From: Ophiosphaerella korrae
Lineage: Eukaryota; Ascomycota; Dothideomycetes; Pleosporales; Phaeosphaeriaceae
Direction of reading: 5' to 3'
DNA length: 64,000 nt
Assembly: GCA_028456385.1 (NCBI GenBank)
Contig: JALNQF010000125.1
Coordinates: forward strand, 1 to 64,000
Each line of letters starts with the position of its first letter. Positions within the stretch are counted from its first letter, which is position 1. A program made the position numbers and the translations under genes. Below, one piece after another: positions 36,705-46,673 of this stretch. The notes beneath the pieces were generated by a model that worked only from the letters and a program-made list of their open reading frames with translations, searched no databases and had not been told where the DNA came from.

Positions 36705-37934
36705 GCTTTCGCATAGCAATGCTTGTGGTGGTGGTAGGTGGAGGAAGCTACGTGGGGCTCTATTTGGGTGGTTAGCTGAGGAGGAGGCAAGGCACAACCA
36801 TTGGGGCCGAAACTGGGCATGGTGAGTGAAGCTGCACGAGGTGGAGGCCGGGACATGTGAAGCAATCTAGGAAGGTAAGCTCTCGTGACAGCTACTCACT
36901 CTCATGGTACTAAGGTCGCGCTCCTGCCGCCAACGTGAAGGAGCAACGCGTCTACCGCCAGCTACAGGGACGGAGATGGCCTGGGGACCGGAGGGGCTAT
37001 GCGGTAGTGCGGGCACACGACCTCTTAGATGTCGTTGTGTATAGTAATACGCTGAGCAGGTGGTGGGGGTGGAGAACTCTAGGAACGGCTATTGTGGAGT
37101 ACCTAGGTATGTATGGAATGGTTTCAGGTCAGGCAAGTCACTGAGTCGGCGACAACGACGTCTACCACATGTCATCCTGCCTTCAACCTACGCCCTGATA
37201 TCCACCTGTCTCTCCGTTCTCGCTGCAAAGTATAATCCTCTATGGTATGCAAAGAAGGCCCATGGAATGGGAGCGGTAGCCTCACTTCCTGCTGCACTAA
37301 GGCTGACATGGGTATGCTGGCGGGGGGGGCATCTCATTTGTCCACGTTACTCCTCATCGTGGACCGCTGCTAGCTGCTGGACCATTGACCACGCTTGCCA
37401 GAACATTCACCTTCAGCAGAAATTTGTACAGGTGTTTCGCTCAGAAATCAACGCGCTGTGCCCAATCACACTGCGTCGCTTTTTTATTCTGTCCTGCATG
37501 AATGCCAACAGTCCCATGCCCTCTGCGCTCACGGTGCAGCCATCATGCACTCTTACACAGCAAAAGCCTCGTGGCGAAACCGCCTCGATGCACTGCTGGT
37601 CCTGTTATCACTTGCCCTGATTATCCTCCCAACCGGATGCGCGCCGCAACGAGCCGATCCGATGCATGGAAACATCCAACCCACCTTATCATACTTCCGA
37701 GTCATGGTACGATATGGCAACACTACCCTCTGACCCCAACTACATGCAACTTTCAACCTCAACTAAAGATACGGCAAACTCAGCCTTTGCCCAATTCGCC
37801 CCCCTTTTGAGAAACATGCGCGCAACTCAGCATCCCTGCTGCAACTGGGGTGGCTGCTGATAAGGTAGCATAGAGGAATGTCACCCACATGAGTGGAGAT
37901 TGGCGTTTTGATGTACAGTGACTCATCCCTTCAG
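36705..37934. other. Intergenic region
   Basis: 1.2 kb upstream of the 801-residue gene and downstream of the cyclin gene. May contain a first coding exon of the former near 36810-36860. A G7-G8 run lies near 37322. No other feature. Confidence 0.4.
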
Positions 37935-39182
37935 TTATGAGTCTGGTTGAGTAGTTTGAATGCCAGTCGCTGATTCAATATTGTTGAGGGCTTGGTGTGG
38001 ACTGGCCGCTGGTGCTTCTGGCTCTTTCTCTATGACAAAACCAGACCCTCGTTCAACCAGCCCTTTGTAGTAATCTACGAGCACTTCAGGTTTCGGGACT
38101 ATCCGCCAATCTAACCGCCTCAGGAATTCTAGTTCTAGTAACGCCAACTCTCGCACACTGACACCCCCTACTCTTGCATATAGGCTATTGGTCCAAAAGC
38201 TGTCGCTTAGGCCCTTGGCTGCTACAGTTGCAGCCGTTATCAAGAAACGGTGCACAGTGAGGCTACTAATGGTGAAAGCAGGATACATGGCGCAGAGCTT
38301 GTCGACATAGAATACCATGGAGAGGAGAATTGGAGGAGACAGTGTAGCGTGGACAATGAGGCGTGAGAGATAGTCGCGAACGGAAATACCAGGCGGGGCC
38401 CTGTTGAAGGCTTGTCAGTTGTATTACCCACCAAGGATGTATGATGGACCCTACCTCGAGTGGAATCTGGTGAGGGTCCCGTCCCGTAAGGGTTGCTCAT
38501 CATTGATTCGCACCAACTCTATGAGCATGTCCGAAATCAGCACTCCAAGGTCCCTCACATTACACGTCTCATATAGCAAAGGCATGATTCTCGAGTTTGG
38601 GTCCTGCGGCCGTGCGCGCTTCGCTGGAGAGGAGGGCACCCGTACGACAGCGCTTGCCTCCTCAGATGGGGTTCTCTCCTTCGCTCTAGGCCTCTGCGGC
38701 CGAGCATCATGGGGAGGCCCTACCGGGTGTGGATCGATGCGCAGGGAGGGTTCAGGAGGCTCCGTGGGGGTAGGGCCGGCGGAGGCCTCCCCCCGCGAAG
38801 TGTTTGTGATGGCGAGTGCAGCCAGCTGGACAGCTTCGGCCTTGTCGGCGGCCTCGTTGTTTGTGGGCTGGGCTGGCGGGTGGTAGGTGGGGGGAAAGCC
38901 TGGCGGGGTGTACTGGGTGCTGGCGTCGGCGTAGCGCCGCTTGTTGGTCTGGAGTGACTGCGCAAACGCTGACTTGGGCGAAGGTATGGGGATGGGCCTC
39001 GAGGTGGGCGGCGTGTCGTGCCGCCGCGACGGGGCGCTGCTCACGGCAAAGCGTGGAGAGTGAGAGTGAAGGCTGGAGGAAGCCGACGGGCGTTGTGAGG
39101 CATGGTATGTGCGAGTGGGAGGGTGGAAGGCGGCCGAGGGCGAGGGAGACGCTGATATGGTAGGTGAAGACGAGGTAAGCAT
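37935..39182 (-). CDS. Pho80/Pcl-type cyclin
   Basis: Regulatory partner of the Pho85 cyclin-dependent kinase, acting in phosphate sensing, glycogen or cell-cycle control. Exons 39182-38455 and 38400-37935 (54-nt intron) give 397 residues. The first 200 residues are Ser/Pro-rich and disordered. The cyclin fold follows: LISDMLIELVRINDEQ, TRFHSRAPPGISVRDYLSRL (split by the intron), ILLSMVFYVDKL, FTISSLTVHRFLITAATVAAKGLSD, NSLYARVGGVSVRELALLELEFLRRLDW. These are the characteristic Pho80 signatures, in particular HRFLIT and KxxxD...N..YA.VGG. The C-terminal 60 residues are variable. Which Pcl subtype it is cannot be settled here. Confidence 0.93.
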
Positions 39183-40113
39183 GTCGAGGAGGATGCGCAG
39201 CGTCAGATGGTAGGAATACCTAGGGCTGGCAAGAGAGGAGCCCGCTGGAAGAGCCCGATACCGTCATAGTCGGTGGTGGTGGATGGGGTGTGGAAAGGAG
39301 CAGGTGGAAAGGGTCGCAGGAAGGGTGCGGCAGAGGCTCATCTACATCTGGCGTGGTACATAATTGCAAAAGAAAGGCGAATGCGATGCGCCAGTGCTGG
39401 TGCTGGTGCGCCAGTGTGATGCTTGGCCGGCCAAGCATGGTAAGTCGGTCGTCGTTTGCTGCTACTGCACCTGAGCGACACGTTTGCCAGCTCTCGCCAG
39501 CCATTGGGCCACTGTACAGATGCATACCCCTTCGCCAGCCAGAGCCAGGCATGACACATAGCTTGGGAGGAATGCCTCGTCTATGGTCTGCCGGCTGTTC
39601 GCCACACAAAGGCGGCGTTGGGCGCGCGACTGGCAATTCTCACCGCGTCGAGCAATAGCCTAGGCAGCTCCAGTCCCCATCGTCATCGGCACTGGCACTG
39701 GCACTGGCACTGGCTCGCTAAGCCCTACCTTTACAAACTCGACTGTCGTCAGCCCGAGCAAACACTAGGAAAAAATTGATCCATGTTAGCTTCTGCATAC
39801 CGGTGTCTAGTCTGCCGCCAGTCTGTTGCCCATGATAGAAGATGGGAGGCAACGTGCGCCCAGGAAGACTATTGATTGCTCAATCAAAGGTCACACGCTC
39901 GTCTAGAGTGGCCAAGAACGGGCCGATAACAGGGCTGCCCCAGCCGATAAGCGCTGCATTCGCAACAACCCTAATCCGAGTCTGCCGCCTTGGCCGCAGT
40001 CACATCACGAAGCCACCATCACTCATGCGCGCAGCGCCACAGCTGGCCGTCATCTGCCGAGATAGTGTGTTTTGCTAGCATGTAGTATGCTCCTGCACGA
40101 AAAGGAAACCACT
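39183..40113. other. Intergenic region with a GGCACT repeat
   Basis: Upstream of the cyclin gene and downstream of the cupredoxin gene, both minus strand. At 39688-39714 the hexamer GGCACT is repeated four and a half times. No gene supported. Confidence 0.5.
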
Positions 40114-41296
40114 TCACCCCTTCTTCTCTGGCCTGGGTATGTGAGGCGCCTCAAGCTCCGCTGTAAACTGCCGTCCCAGCGTCGGTGAATGCAACCCAGC
40201 AACTACAGGCTGTCCAGCTTTCTGGTCACTACATCACTATCAGCATATCGATATCGAATATGAGCTCACAAATGACGACTCACCTGTGATAATGCTGCCC
40301 ACTATGAGCGCTTATATGCGAACTCGCGAGATGTGGACTCGAATACGGCGGTAGCGGTGTGCCAAAGTCCTGAGGATATGCAGTCTGCGGTGTCTGTGGT
40401 GGTTGAGGAAAAGCAGAAGGTTGTGCAAACCCCAATTCTGTATATCCTCCCCCAACACCTACAGGCTTCATCATAGCCCCTTCGTCGTGTCTACGCACAA
40501 TTTCCTTCATCGATTTGTGACGGCCAACAAAGAAGAAAAGCGCCGCGCAAAGACCGAGGAAGGCAACAATTCCCATTGCTATGCCGATCATCATACCAGT
40601 GGATATTCTGTGGCCATCTTTACTACCCGTATCAGGACCTGACGATGGTGTAGACGTAGGACCACTCATGATTGTAGAACCGCCTTCCTTGGGCATAGGT
40701 TGGCCAGGAGCTACTTGAAACTGTGCACTTTTCGCAGAGCTGATTTGAGCCGTCAGGGTTTGTGTGCTGTTCGGATTTATGACGCCGACCATCAGCTCGA
40801 ATTTGCACGAGTTGGACGCTGCGCAGTAAAAGAAGACGGACTCCGTGTTGTTGATGGTAATGTTGTAGTGGGTAATCTAAGATAGAGTCAGTTGCACGCC
40901 TCAAGCTTGTCTGTACCACGAAGTCGAATACGCACATCAACCATTGAATTGACAATCTGTTCCCCTGACCAGAATCCCGTCTTGCCTCTTCCAGTGTACT
41001 ATATATATAAAAAGTCAACATTTCTTCGATAAGCAGTTTGCACAGAGTCTCCAAACCTCGTACGGCACGCACGCGCTGCCAAATCCTGCCCTGGCGACAG
41101 AATGGTCTGGCGGATAAAACTCAAACGATACAACATCACCAACAGCTACATTGGATATCTGCGCGGGCTCGAACTTGAAACCACCGGCTCCAGCTTTGAT
41201 GGTGTGTACTTTAGGAGCTGTTTGTGTGGATACCGAAGAGGCAAGGTATCCTGCAAAGAAGACGATTGCCAACCGCGAAGTCGATAGGCGGCCCAT
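40114..41296 (-). CDS. Membrane-anchored cupredoxin-like extracellular protein
   Basis: Fungal plastocyanin-fold surface protein. Exons 41296-41057, 40998-40936, 40876-40284 and 40228-40114 (introns 58, 59 and 55 nt) give 336 residues. A signal peptide (MGRLSTSRLAIVFFAGYLAS) precedes a cupredoxin domain of about 125 residues: GGFKFEPAQISNVAVGDVVSFEF, PPDHSVARAGF, YTGRGKTGFWSGEQ and FFYCAASNSCKFELMVGVIN. A Ser/Thr/Pro linker leads to a membrane helix (MIGIAMGIVAFLGLCAALFFF, about 205-225) and a Pro-rich cytosolic tail ending PRPEKKG. One copper ligand looks lost: where relatives have His just before the second Cys (xGHC), this has NSC. It may therefore not bind type I copper. The last small exon was inferred from phase and coding look. 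Confidence 0.85.
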
Positions 41297-42996
41297 TCCT
41301 TCTAATCCCGATTCTGTTTACGACAAGTTTTGATCTAATTCGATGACGTCCCAGTAAGCGAAAGCACGAAGCAATCGTTTGTAATCCTTATAAGTTCGGC
41401 AACAAACGAGTGACAAGAAGGGAGAAAGATCAACGAGCGAGAGGAAATCCACAGCACATAACGTACATGAGAAATGGCCGACGATCAAACTTATTGAATT
41501 CCTCGAGGCATAAGCCCTGTACGCCATTGCTATAGCTCAACGCCACCATGTACTGTCCCACTGTCCGTCAACGCCTCTTGCCGGTAGTCTCATGGGAAGT
41601 TATCATGAAGCGATTATACAGTGGTACCTCTGCTATAGAGCTGGTTAATTATTAAATTAAAGTCTTAGTATGCCTCTCGAGAATATACAGCTGGTACAAT
41701 ACCGCTACTTCATATTGATCTCCTAAAGATATCATGGCACAACAGCCATATATAGGTACTATAAACCCACCATACTTTCTCAGAAGCCCCCACACCTTCA
41801 AATAGCACCATTGCTTTTTACCATGCCAAAGCAACACATCTACCACCAATCCTTAAAAACAAGTAGGAAATAGATACCCAAACAAAACCACTCGATGCTG
41901 AACAGCTTTTTTATCCTTTCCAAATCCAACTTCAATCAATTACCTCTTCCATCCCTTCCCCCCAGTCCAAATCTACTCTCGCACTTCCCGTCAAGATAGG
42001 GGCCACACTAACCACCCCCTCCCTCAATCCCGCATTGCAAGTATTGCTGCGACGAGGCGACGTTCAGTGGGTAGCTGAAGTCGCGCAATGGTCGTCAAGC
42101 CGTGGACCCACTCTTGCTGATCGCGGCAAGGCGCGCTCACAGAAGCGAGTAAGGAGCTTGGCATCAGGGGTTTCTAGCAACCTTTCAACATTGAGGCTGC
42201 ATTTGCGAGGAACAGTAGGTTTCGTTATGCAACTTGCTCTTTGCAGCCCCGCAAAATTTTGCCCACGTCATGGCCCCAAGCCGACTCCGCGGTCCCGCAT
42301 AGCGATTCACAAATAACAACAAGGGGGCCGTAGTGATCGGTATGGTGCGAGGGCCAGATTGGGACGCTGCACATACTTTCCCTAGATATATCTGTGTAGC
42401 CGCTCTTCATGGGAACAACGTGACGATTTGTGTCTACAAGAAGAGTTTTGGGGGACCATGACCTTTTCGCTTGGCCGGGCGGTGGAGAACTAACTGTCTT
42501 TGTTTCTATCGTTGACATCAAGCGTCGTGGCTATCTCTTCCGGACGCTTTATGAGGTCGGCAAGGAGCGTATCAAGAGATATTTACCGCGCTTTACGCGA
42601 ACAACACGCATTGCCGCGGATCCAAAGCGGTGCTCTGGTGGTTCGTGGCAGATAGATTTTTGGTGTGGCGGGGAACAAAACCTCTATGCAATCGAGGGCA
42701 CGGAGGAAAGGAACCCAATGGCGATGGTTTGGGACTACATACTTATAGACTAGCATGGAGTACCGCCAAGAAGGCGGAGGGTTACTTGGTCTTTTCTGCT
42801 GAGGACTAACTAGTGCGAGGACGGCTCTGGTCGAACAAGAACTAAATTGCACCTGCGACACTATCTGATATGCAGGAATGCTACAACTAAACACACCTGA
42901 AAACACTTCTCTCACTTTTTGCGAGGCTTTTTCGAGACTCCTTTTTGGGTAAAGGAGATATTTGGAGTGGTAGCTCCGATGTCTAATAGACTAATA
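41297..42996. other. Intergenic region
   Basis: 1.7 kb between the cupredoxin gene start and the broken nuclease-like gene. Frames of about 100 codons around 42225-42753 on both strands show no motif and no clear start. Nothing supported. Confidence 0.4.
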
Positions 42997-44060
42997 TTAT
43001 TGTTTTTTGGATACACCGGTTCCACGATGAGATTCCGAATCTTGTGGAAGCGGCGAAACCTCAAAATTGACGCCTGAAGGTAACTCATCAGTGACTGAGC
43101 AGACGCGTTTGAAATGAGTCGGCATCCGATGATCATACACATTCTTGGTGAATGTGTACGCAGTCCATTTCTCTTTACCGTCTAAGGCTGTGAAATCGAA
43201 GGTATGGATTAGATGACGATAGTAGGTAGTGTTGGGTCCATCAACAACTGCATAGTGACCGTAGATCCGGACTGAGCGATGGTCATGCGAGATAGAGAAA
43301 GCGGGGATTGTTCGATTAATCTCCTCTTCGCGTTTAACGAGGCGGAAGAGCTCGACAACGGCCCTCACTGCGAGGGTCATGCTGTGCGCATTCTGTCTGT
43401 CGGCGACGTCAAGAGCTTCGGCGCCACACTTTACTTCGCACGTAAAGGACGGGAAGCACATATAGTACGTCGCTATAAAATAGGACTGGTCGCCGCCAGT
43501 GAAGTCGCCGACAAGGGCCCTAAGTTTCTCACGTTGTTTCTCCGAAAATGCGTCTCGTTTGAACCCGACAGATAAGGATTGAGGAGAAGGGACAACAGCC
43601 GAGAAATATCTTGAATAACCTTGGCTTCATTCCTGTTTCGTAGCGCTTCGCAGGTGTCCTGGAAACAAGCGTTCTTAAAGAGAGAATGCTTAGGAATTGT
43701 TTGTACTGCGTCAAAAGCAGTGAGACATTTTTCTTTGCACTCTTCAGCAACACCGTCTTCATTTTTTCCTATGTATCTGCCCATTCAACTCCCCTCAGTT
43801 TCAAATAAGATATCATAACGGGCATCCCTATACGGAGCACTCTTCTCCTCCCGTGGTCACTGACTGCTGGGTGTGGGAGCCGGCCACGGGGGGGCTTGAA
43901 TCCGATCACGTCGATCTCTTCTTTGCAAGCAGATGTCTCACCTTATCTAACCCGAAGTATTCCTTTGGCCAAGTCCTTCTTTCTACCCAATGATCAACGG
44001 CAGGTGTCTTAGTATTGCCAAGCGGCGTCTCGGAATCAACCGGTCTTGTAGCGGCGGTGT
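42997..44060 (-). pseudogene. Broken PD-(D/E)XK nuclease-like gene (DUF7924-type)
   Basis: Relic of a large ascomycete family that I recall as DUF7924 or PD-(D/E)XK-like, of unknown function. Reading the minus strand, successive pieces of the family appear in order but not in one frame: HWVERRTWPKEYFG and HLLAKKRST (44040-43906), a TGA at 43908-43906, KSAPYRDARYDILFE (about 43845-43790), a second TGA at 43787-43785, SLFKNACFQDTCEALRNRNEA (about 43690-43620), then a frame change near 43600 into VGFKRDAFSEKQ (about 43570), and finally CEVKCGAEALD, ADRQNAHSM and HDHRSVRIYGHY down to the stop at 42997. Between RNRNEA...ISRL and VGFKRD family members are longer, so some 30-40 residues also seem deleted. 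No intron joins would repair all breaks. Confidence 0.8.
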
Positions 44061-44822
44061 CTTCTGGTAGTCGCAATCTTTTTGAAAAAGGTTTTGGCTA
44101 GAATACTGGCAGAGGAACTCTTGGCTTTGCGTGATCGTTTTCGCACTGATCACGTGAGCTCAGCTTTGCGTTAGAGGAAGGAGGAGACCATTAGGGCTTG
44201 CCTTCTTTGGGATGCCAGGCTTCTGCTGTTCAAACGACTCGCATGATGCAATGTTCAGTTGGGCGCTTCGATGGGAAGGCCTCTGCAATTTGACTTTATT
44301 AACACGTTGACGTTTCGCTACTGTAGAGTTAAAGTTAGGGGGGATGGGGTTGTCAAAACGTAGAAGAATATGTACCTAGTTCTTCTCGCTCGGGCTGTTT
44401 GCACTGGCGCTTCTTAGGGGCGAGAAGTATCTAAGACGGGAATGATGTAGAAAAGTTGTTGGGAACTAGCTGGAACTTTGTTAGAAATTCGTTAGAAATC
44501 CGTTGGAATGTTTCCCAAAATGCCTAGTTGAAGGCGACTTCGGATTTAGGTGCGGAGAGAGAGAGAGAGCGGGCAGAATTTGGATGAGTAGAAAGGCATA
44601 AACCGTGAAGGGCGACATGGGAAGTCAGCTATAAAGGCTCCCACGCCATATCCACTTCTTCAGTGCTTCAATACCAGCATTGCTCGGAACTTCTTCAGGT
44701 ACCAGTTCACTCAATCATATTTTTTGTGCCTATAGCTCATGCTGCCTAGTAGTAAGAGTGATTTAGAGCAACTATAACATTTTCAAAGCACATACTGAGC
44801 TCCCACATCCTCCAATCCACCA
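44061..44822. other. Gene-free stretch in a repeat island
   Basis: No frame with a motif. It leads into the diverged direct repeats at 44823 and 45014. Confidence 0.4.
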
Positions 44823-44897
44823 GTCTATGTATTCAAATACTACGTAGTTCTCTAATGTGCATTAGTAGGCGCATACTGTCGAGTATGCTTATCAAGG
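44823..44897 (+). repeat. Diverged direct repeat, copy 1
   Basis: About 75 bp, matched at 45014-45087. Shared cores are actacgtagtt, agtaggcgcatact (or its C-to-T variant) and cgagtatgcttatcaagg. The palindrome gcatactgtcgagtatgc lies inside. Most differences between copies are transitions. Confidence 0.8.
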
Positions 44898-45013
44898 TTA
44901 GCGATTGCCATTTCAGATAAGTTTTGTGTGGTGCATGAACCAAGGCTGTCGCGACAACCGGCCCTGACCTAATCAAGCAGTAATATTCACCAACGCTAGC
45001 AAAGACCTACAAA

Positions 45014-45087
45014 GCCTATATATTTGAACACTACGTAGTTGTAATTTTCACCAGTAGGTGCATACTATCGAGTATGTTTATCAAGGC
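45014..45087 (+). repeat. Diverged direct repeat, copy 2
   Basis: Partner of 44823-44897, with a spacing of 191 bp start to start. This copy carries T where copy 1 has C at several places (gtgc for gcgc, gttt for gctt) and A for G in tatc/tgtc, a RIP-like pattern. Confidence 0.8.
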
Positions 45088-45118
45088 ACGCCACCCCTGG
45101 CAGTTATGACAGCGCAGT

Positions 45119-45667
45119 TTGCTGGAGACCGGGCAATCCGACAGTTTAATAATTGACGCGCCGCATCGTTCAAGTGTGCCTTTCACGCTTGCGAGTTCTA
45201 TCGCACCCCGAATGACTACCGGGGATAGACAAGAGCTTGGTTTGGATGGTACTGCAACTAGCAATAAGGCACCACCTGGCGCTACCCATGCCGCCAGCGA
45301 AAGACCTAGTAATAGCAACCAACACTCTTTATATACCCTAACAGCTTGGGGTTTGAGAGGTGGCCCTGTTCAGGGCAATGGCGATTCAGCAAATAGCCGG
45401 CCGGATTCCACTACCAACAACTCCAATACAATTAATTGAGGTGTTGCTGGAAATGGCAGTAGAGGAGCGCAGGCCAACCCATGCATAGCACTGGACGATG
45501 CACCCTCGGCCAGTATGAGCGAAGCAATTACATTAGATGATATTTTTTTTGAATCGTGGTTTCTTCAATTAGGATTCACATTGTTAGATTTAGATGAATA
45601 TGATATACCTTTATATATATATATACTATTTTTAGTAGGGGCTAGAATTAACCCAGTTCCAAAGTAA
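45119..45667 (+). pseudogene. Stop-interrupted open frame of unknown origin
   Basis: One frame stays open from 45119 to 45665 (about 182 codons) apart from a single TGA at 45437-45439. Before the stop it is polar and low-complexity (Ser, Asn, Thr, Gly). After it comes SEAITLDDIFFESWFLQLGF and a hydrophobic segment ending in a TAA at 45665. No family recognised. The position next to direct repeats and a MITE suggests a decayed mobile-element or accessory gene; chance openness in a short region cannot be excluded. Confidence 0.35.
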
Positions 45668-45979
45668 AAACATGATCCAAAAGCACCATCAGATATAGTG
45701 AGTGATGATACTGAATATTCTATCTCATTTCTTAAAATCATTTAATTTATCCCTTATTAACGGATATTCATTAAAATAATTAACCAGAAATTCAAAAAAA
45801 GTGGGGTACGACCCCAAAAAAAAGGTCCACGAAGTGCCACCGAAAATATGCGTAGCGAGGGATAAAATTCCCGAACAACTATCCTCTAGAAATCGATTTT
45901 CCACTCGCATGGTGACCTCACTTTAATACTATGACTCTCGCTACGCCGATTTTTTGAAACAAAACTAAAGAATAAGCTA

Positions 45980-46378
45980 ACGTAGTTTACAAGCGAGTGA
46001 CGGCCCCAAAACACACCAAAAAAGCTGAAAAACAGTCTCTTAGGTCTCAACGTCAGCGCTATAATATTAACTATAAACCTAAGGACAGCTTTCTATACCT
46101 GCACCTAAGGCAATTCTTAAGTCAAAGAAGAATATATTAATTAATTCTTAAAATATAGTAGAATTTTAGATATTTGCACAATATTGGTGGCCAAAATATT
46201 ATATCTAGGAAACTATACAACCTATTAGTCGAAGAATTTCAAAAATAAATTAAAATGAGTATAAGAACCTATCCTTAGGTTTATAGATAATATTATAGCG
46301 CTGACGTTGAGATTTAAGAGGCAGTTTTTCAGCGTTTTTGGTGTGTTTTGGGGTGCGTCACTCGCTTGTAAACTACGT
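45980..46378. mobile_element. MITE with about 110-bp terminal inverted repeats and TA target site
   Basis: The left end ACGTAGTTTACAAGCGAGTG is matched by its exact complement at the right end, and the similarity continues inward for about 110 bp through caaaacacaccaaaaa, gctgaaaaac and aacgtcagcgctataatatta, with scattered mismatches (several GG/AA pairs, as RIP would give). TA flanks both ends (45978-45979 and 46379-46380), the target site of Tc1/mariner elements. The 170-bp centre is AT-rich and has no frame, so the element is non-autonomous. Confidence 0.92.
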
Positions 46379-46673
46379 TAAAATAAATGAAAAAGGGAAC
46401 CAATTGGTAAAACGGCTGGGGCCAGTTGCTGCATACGTAGGTCTTGAGAACCCTGCCCTATTCACTCTCAAATACCATATCACACTGGCTTCTGTATTTA
46501 GTTTATTGGACTACATGTGATTACTCAAAATGAGCCGGGCTATGTACTTTGATTCAAAAACAAGCTTCAAGATCCAAGACTATGGCGGGCTTTGCCATTC
46601 AGCAAAACAATGCAACAACGCCATGCCATGCGGAAATCAAGCCAAAAAAGCATAAACCATTCATTTGTCCCGT

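Noticed and set aside
36935..37840. Several plus-strand frames of 70-186 codons
   Set aside because: No motifs, no consistent splice joins, and different frames overlap. Treated as intergenic noise.
42225..42753. Opposed frames of about 100 codons
   Set aside because: No recognised motif. The plus-strand one begins with GTG rather than ATG, and there is no splice structure.
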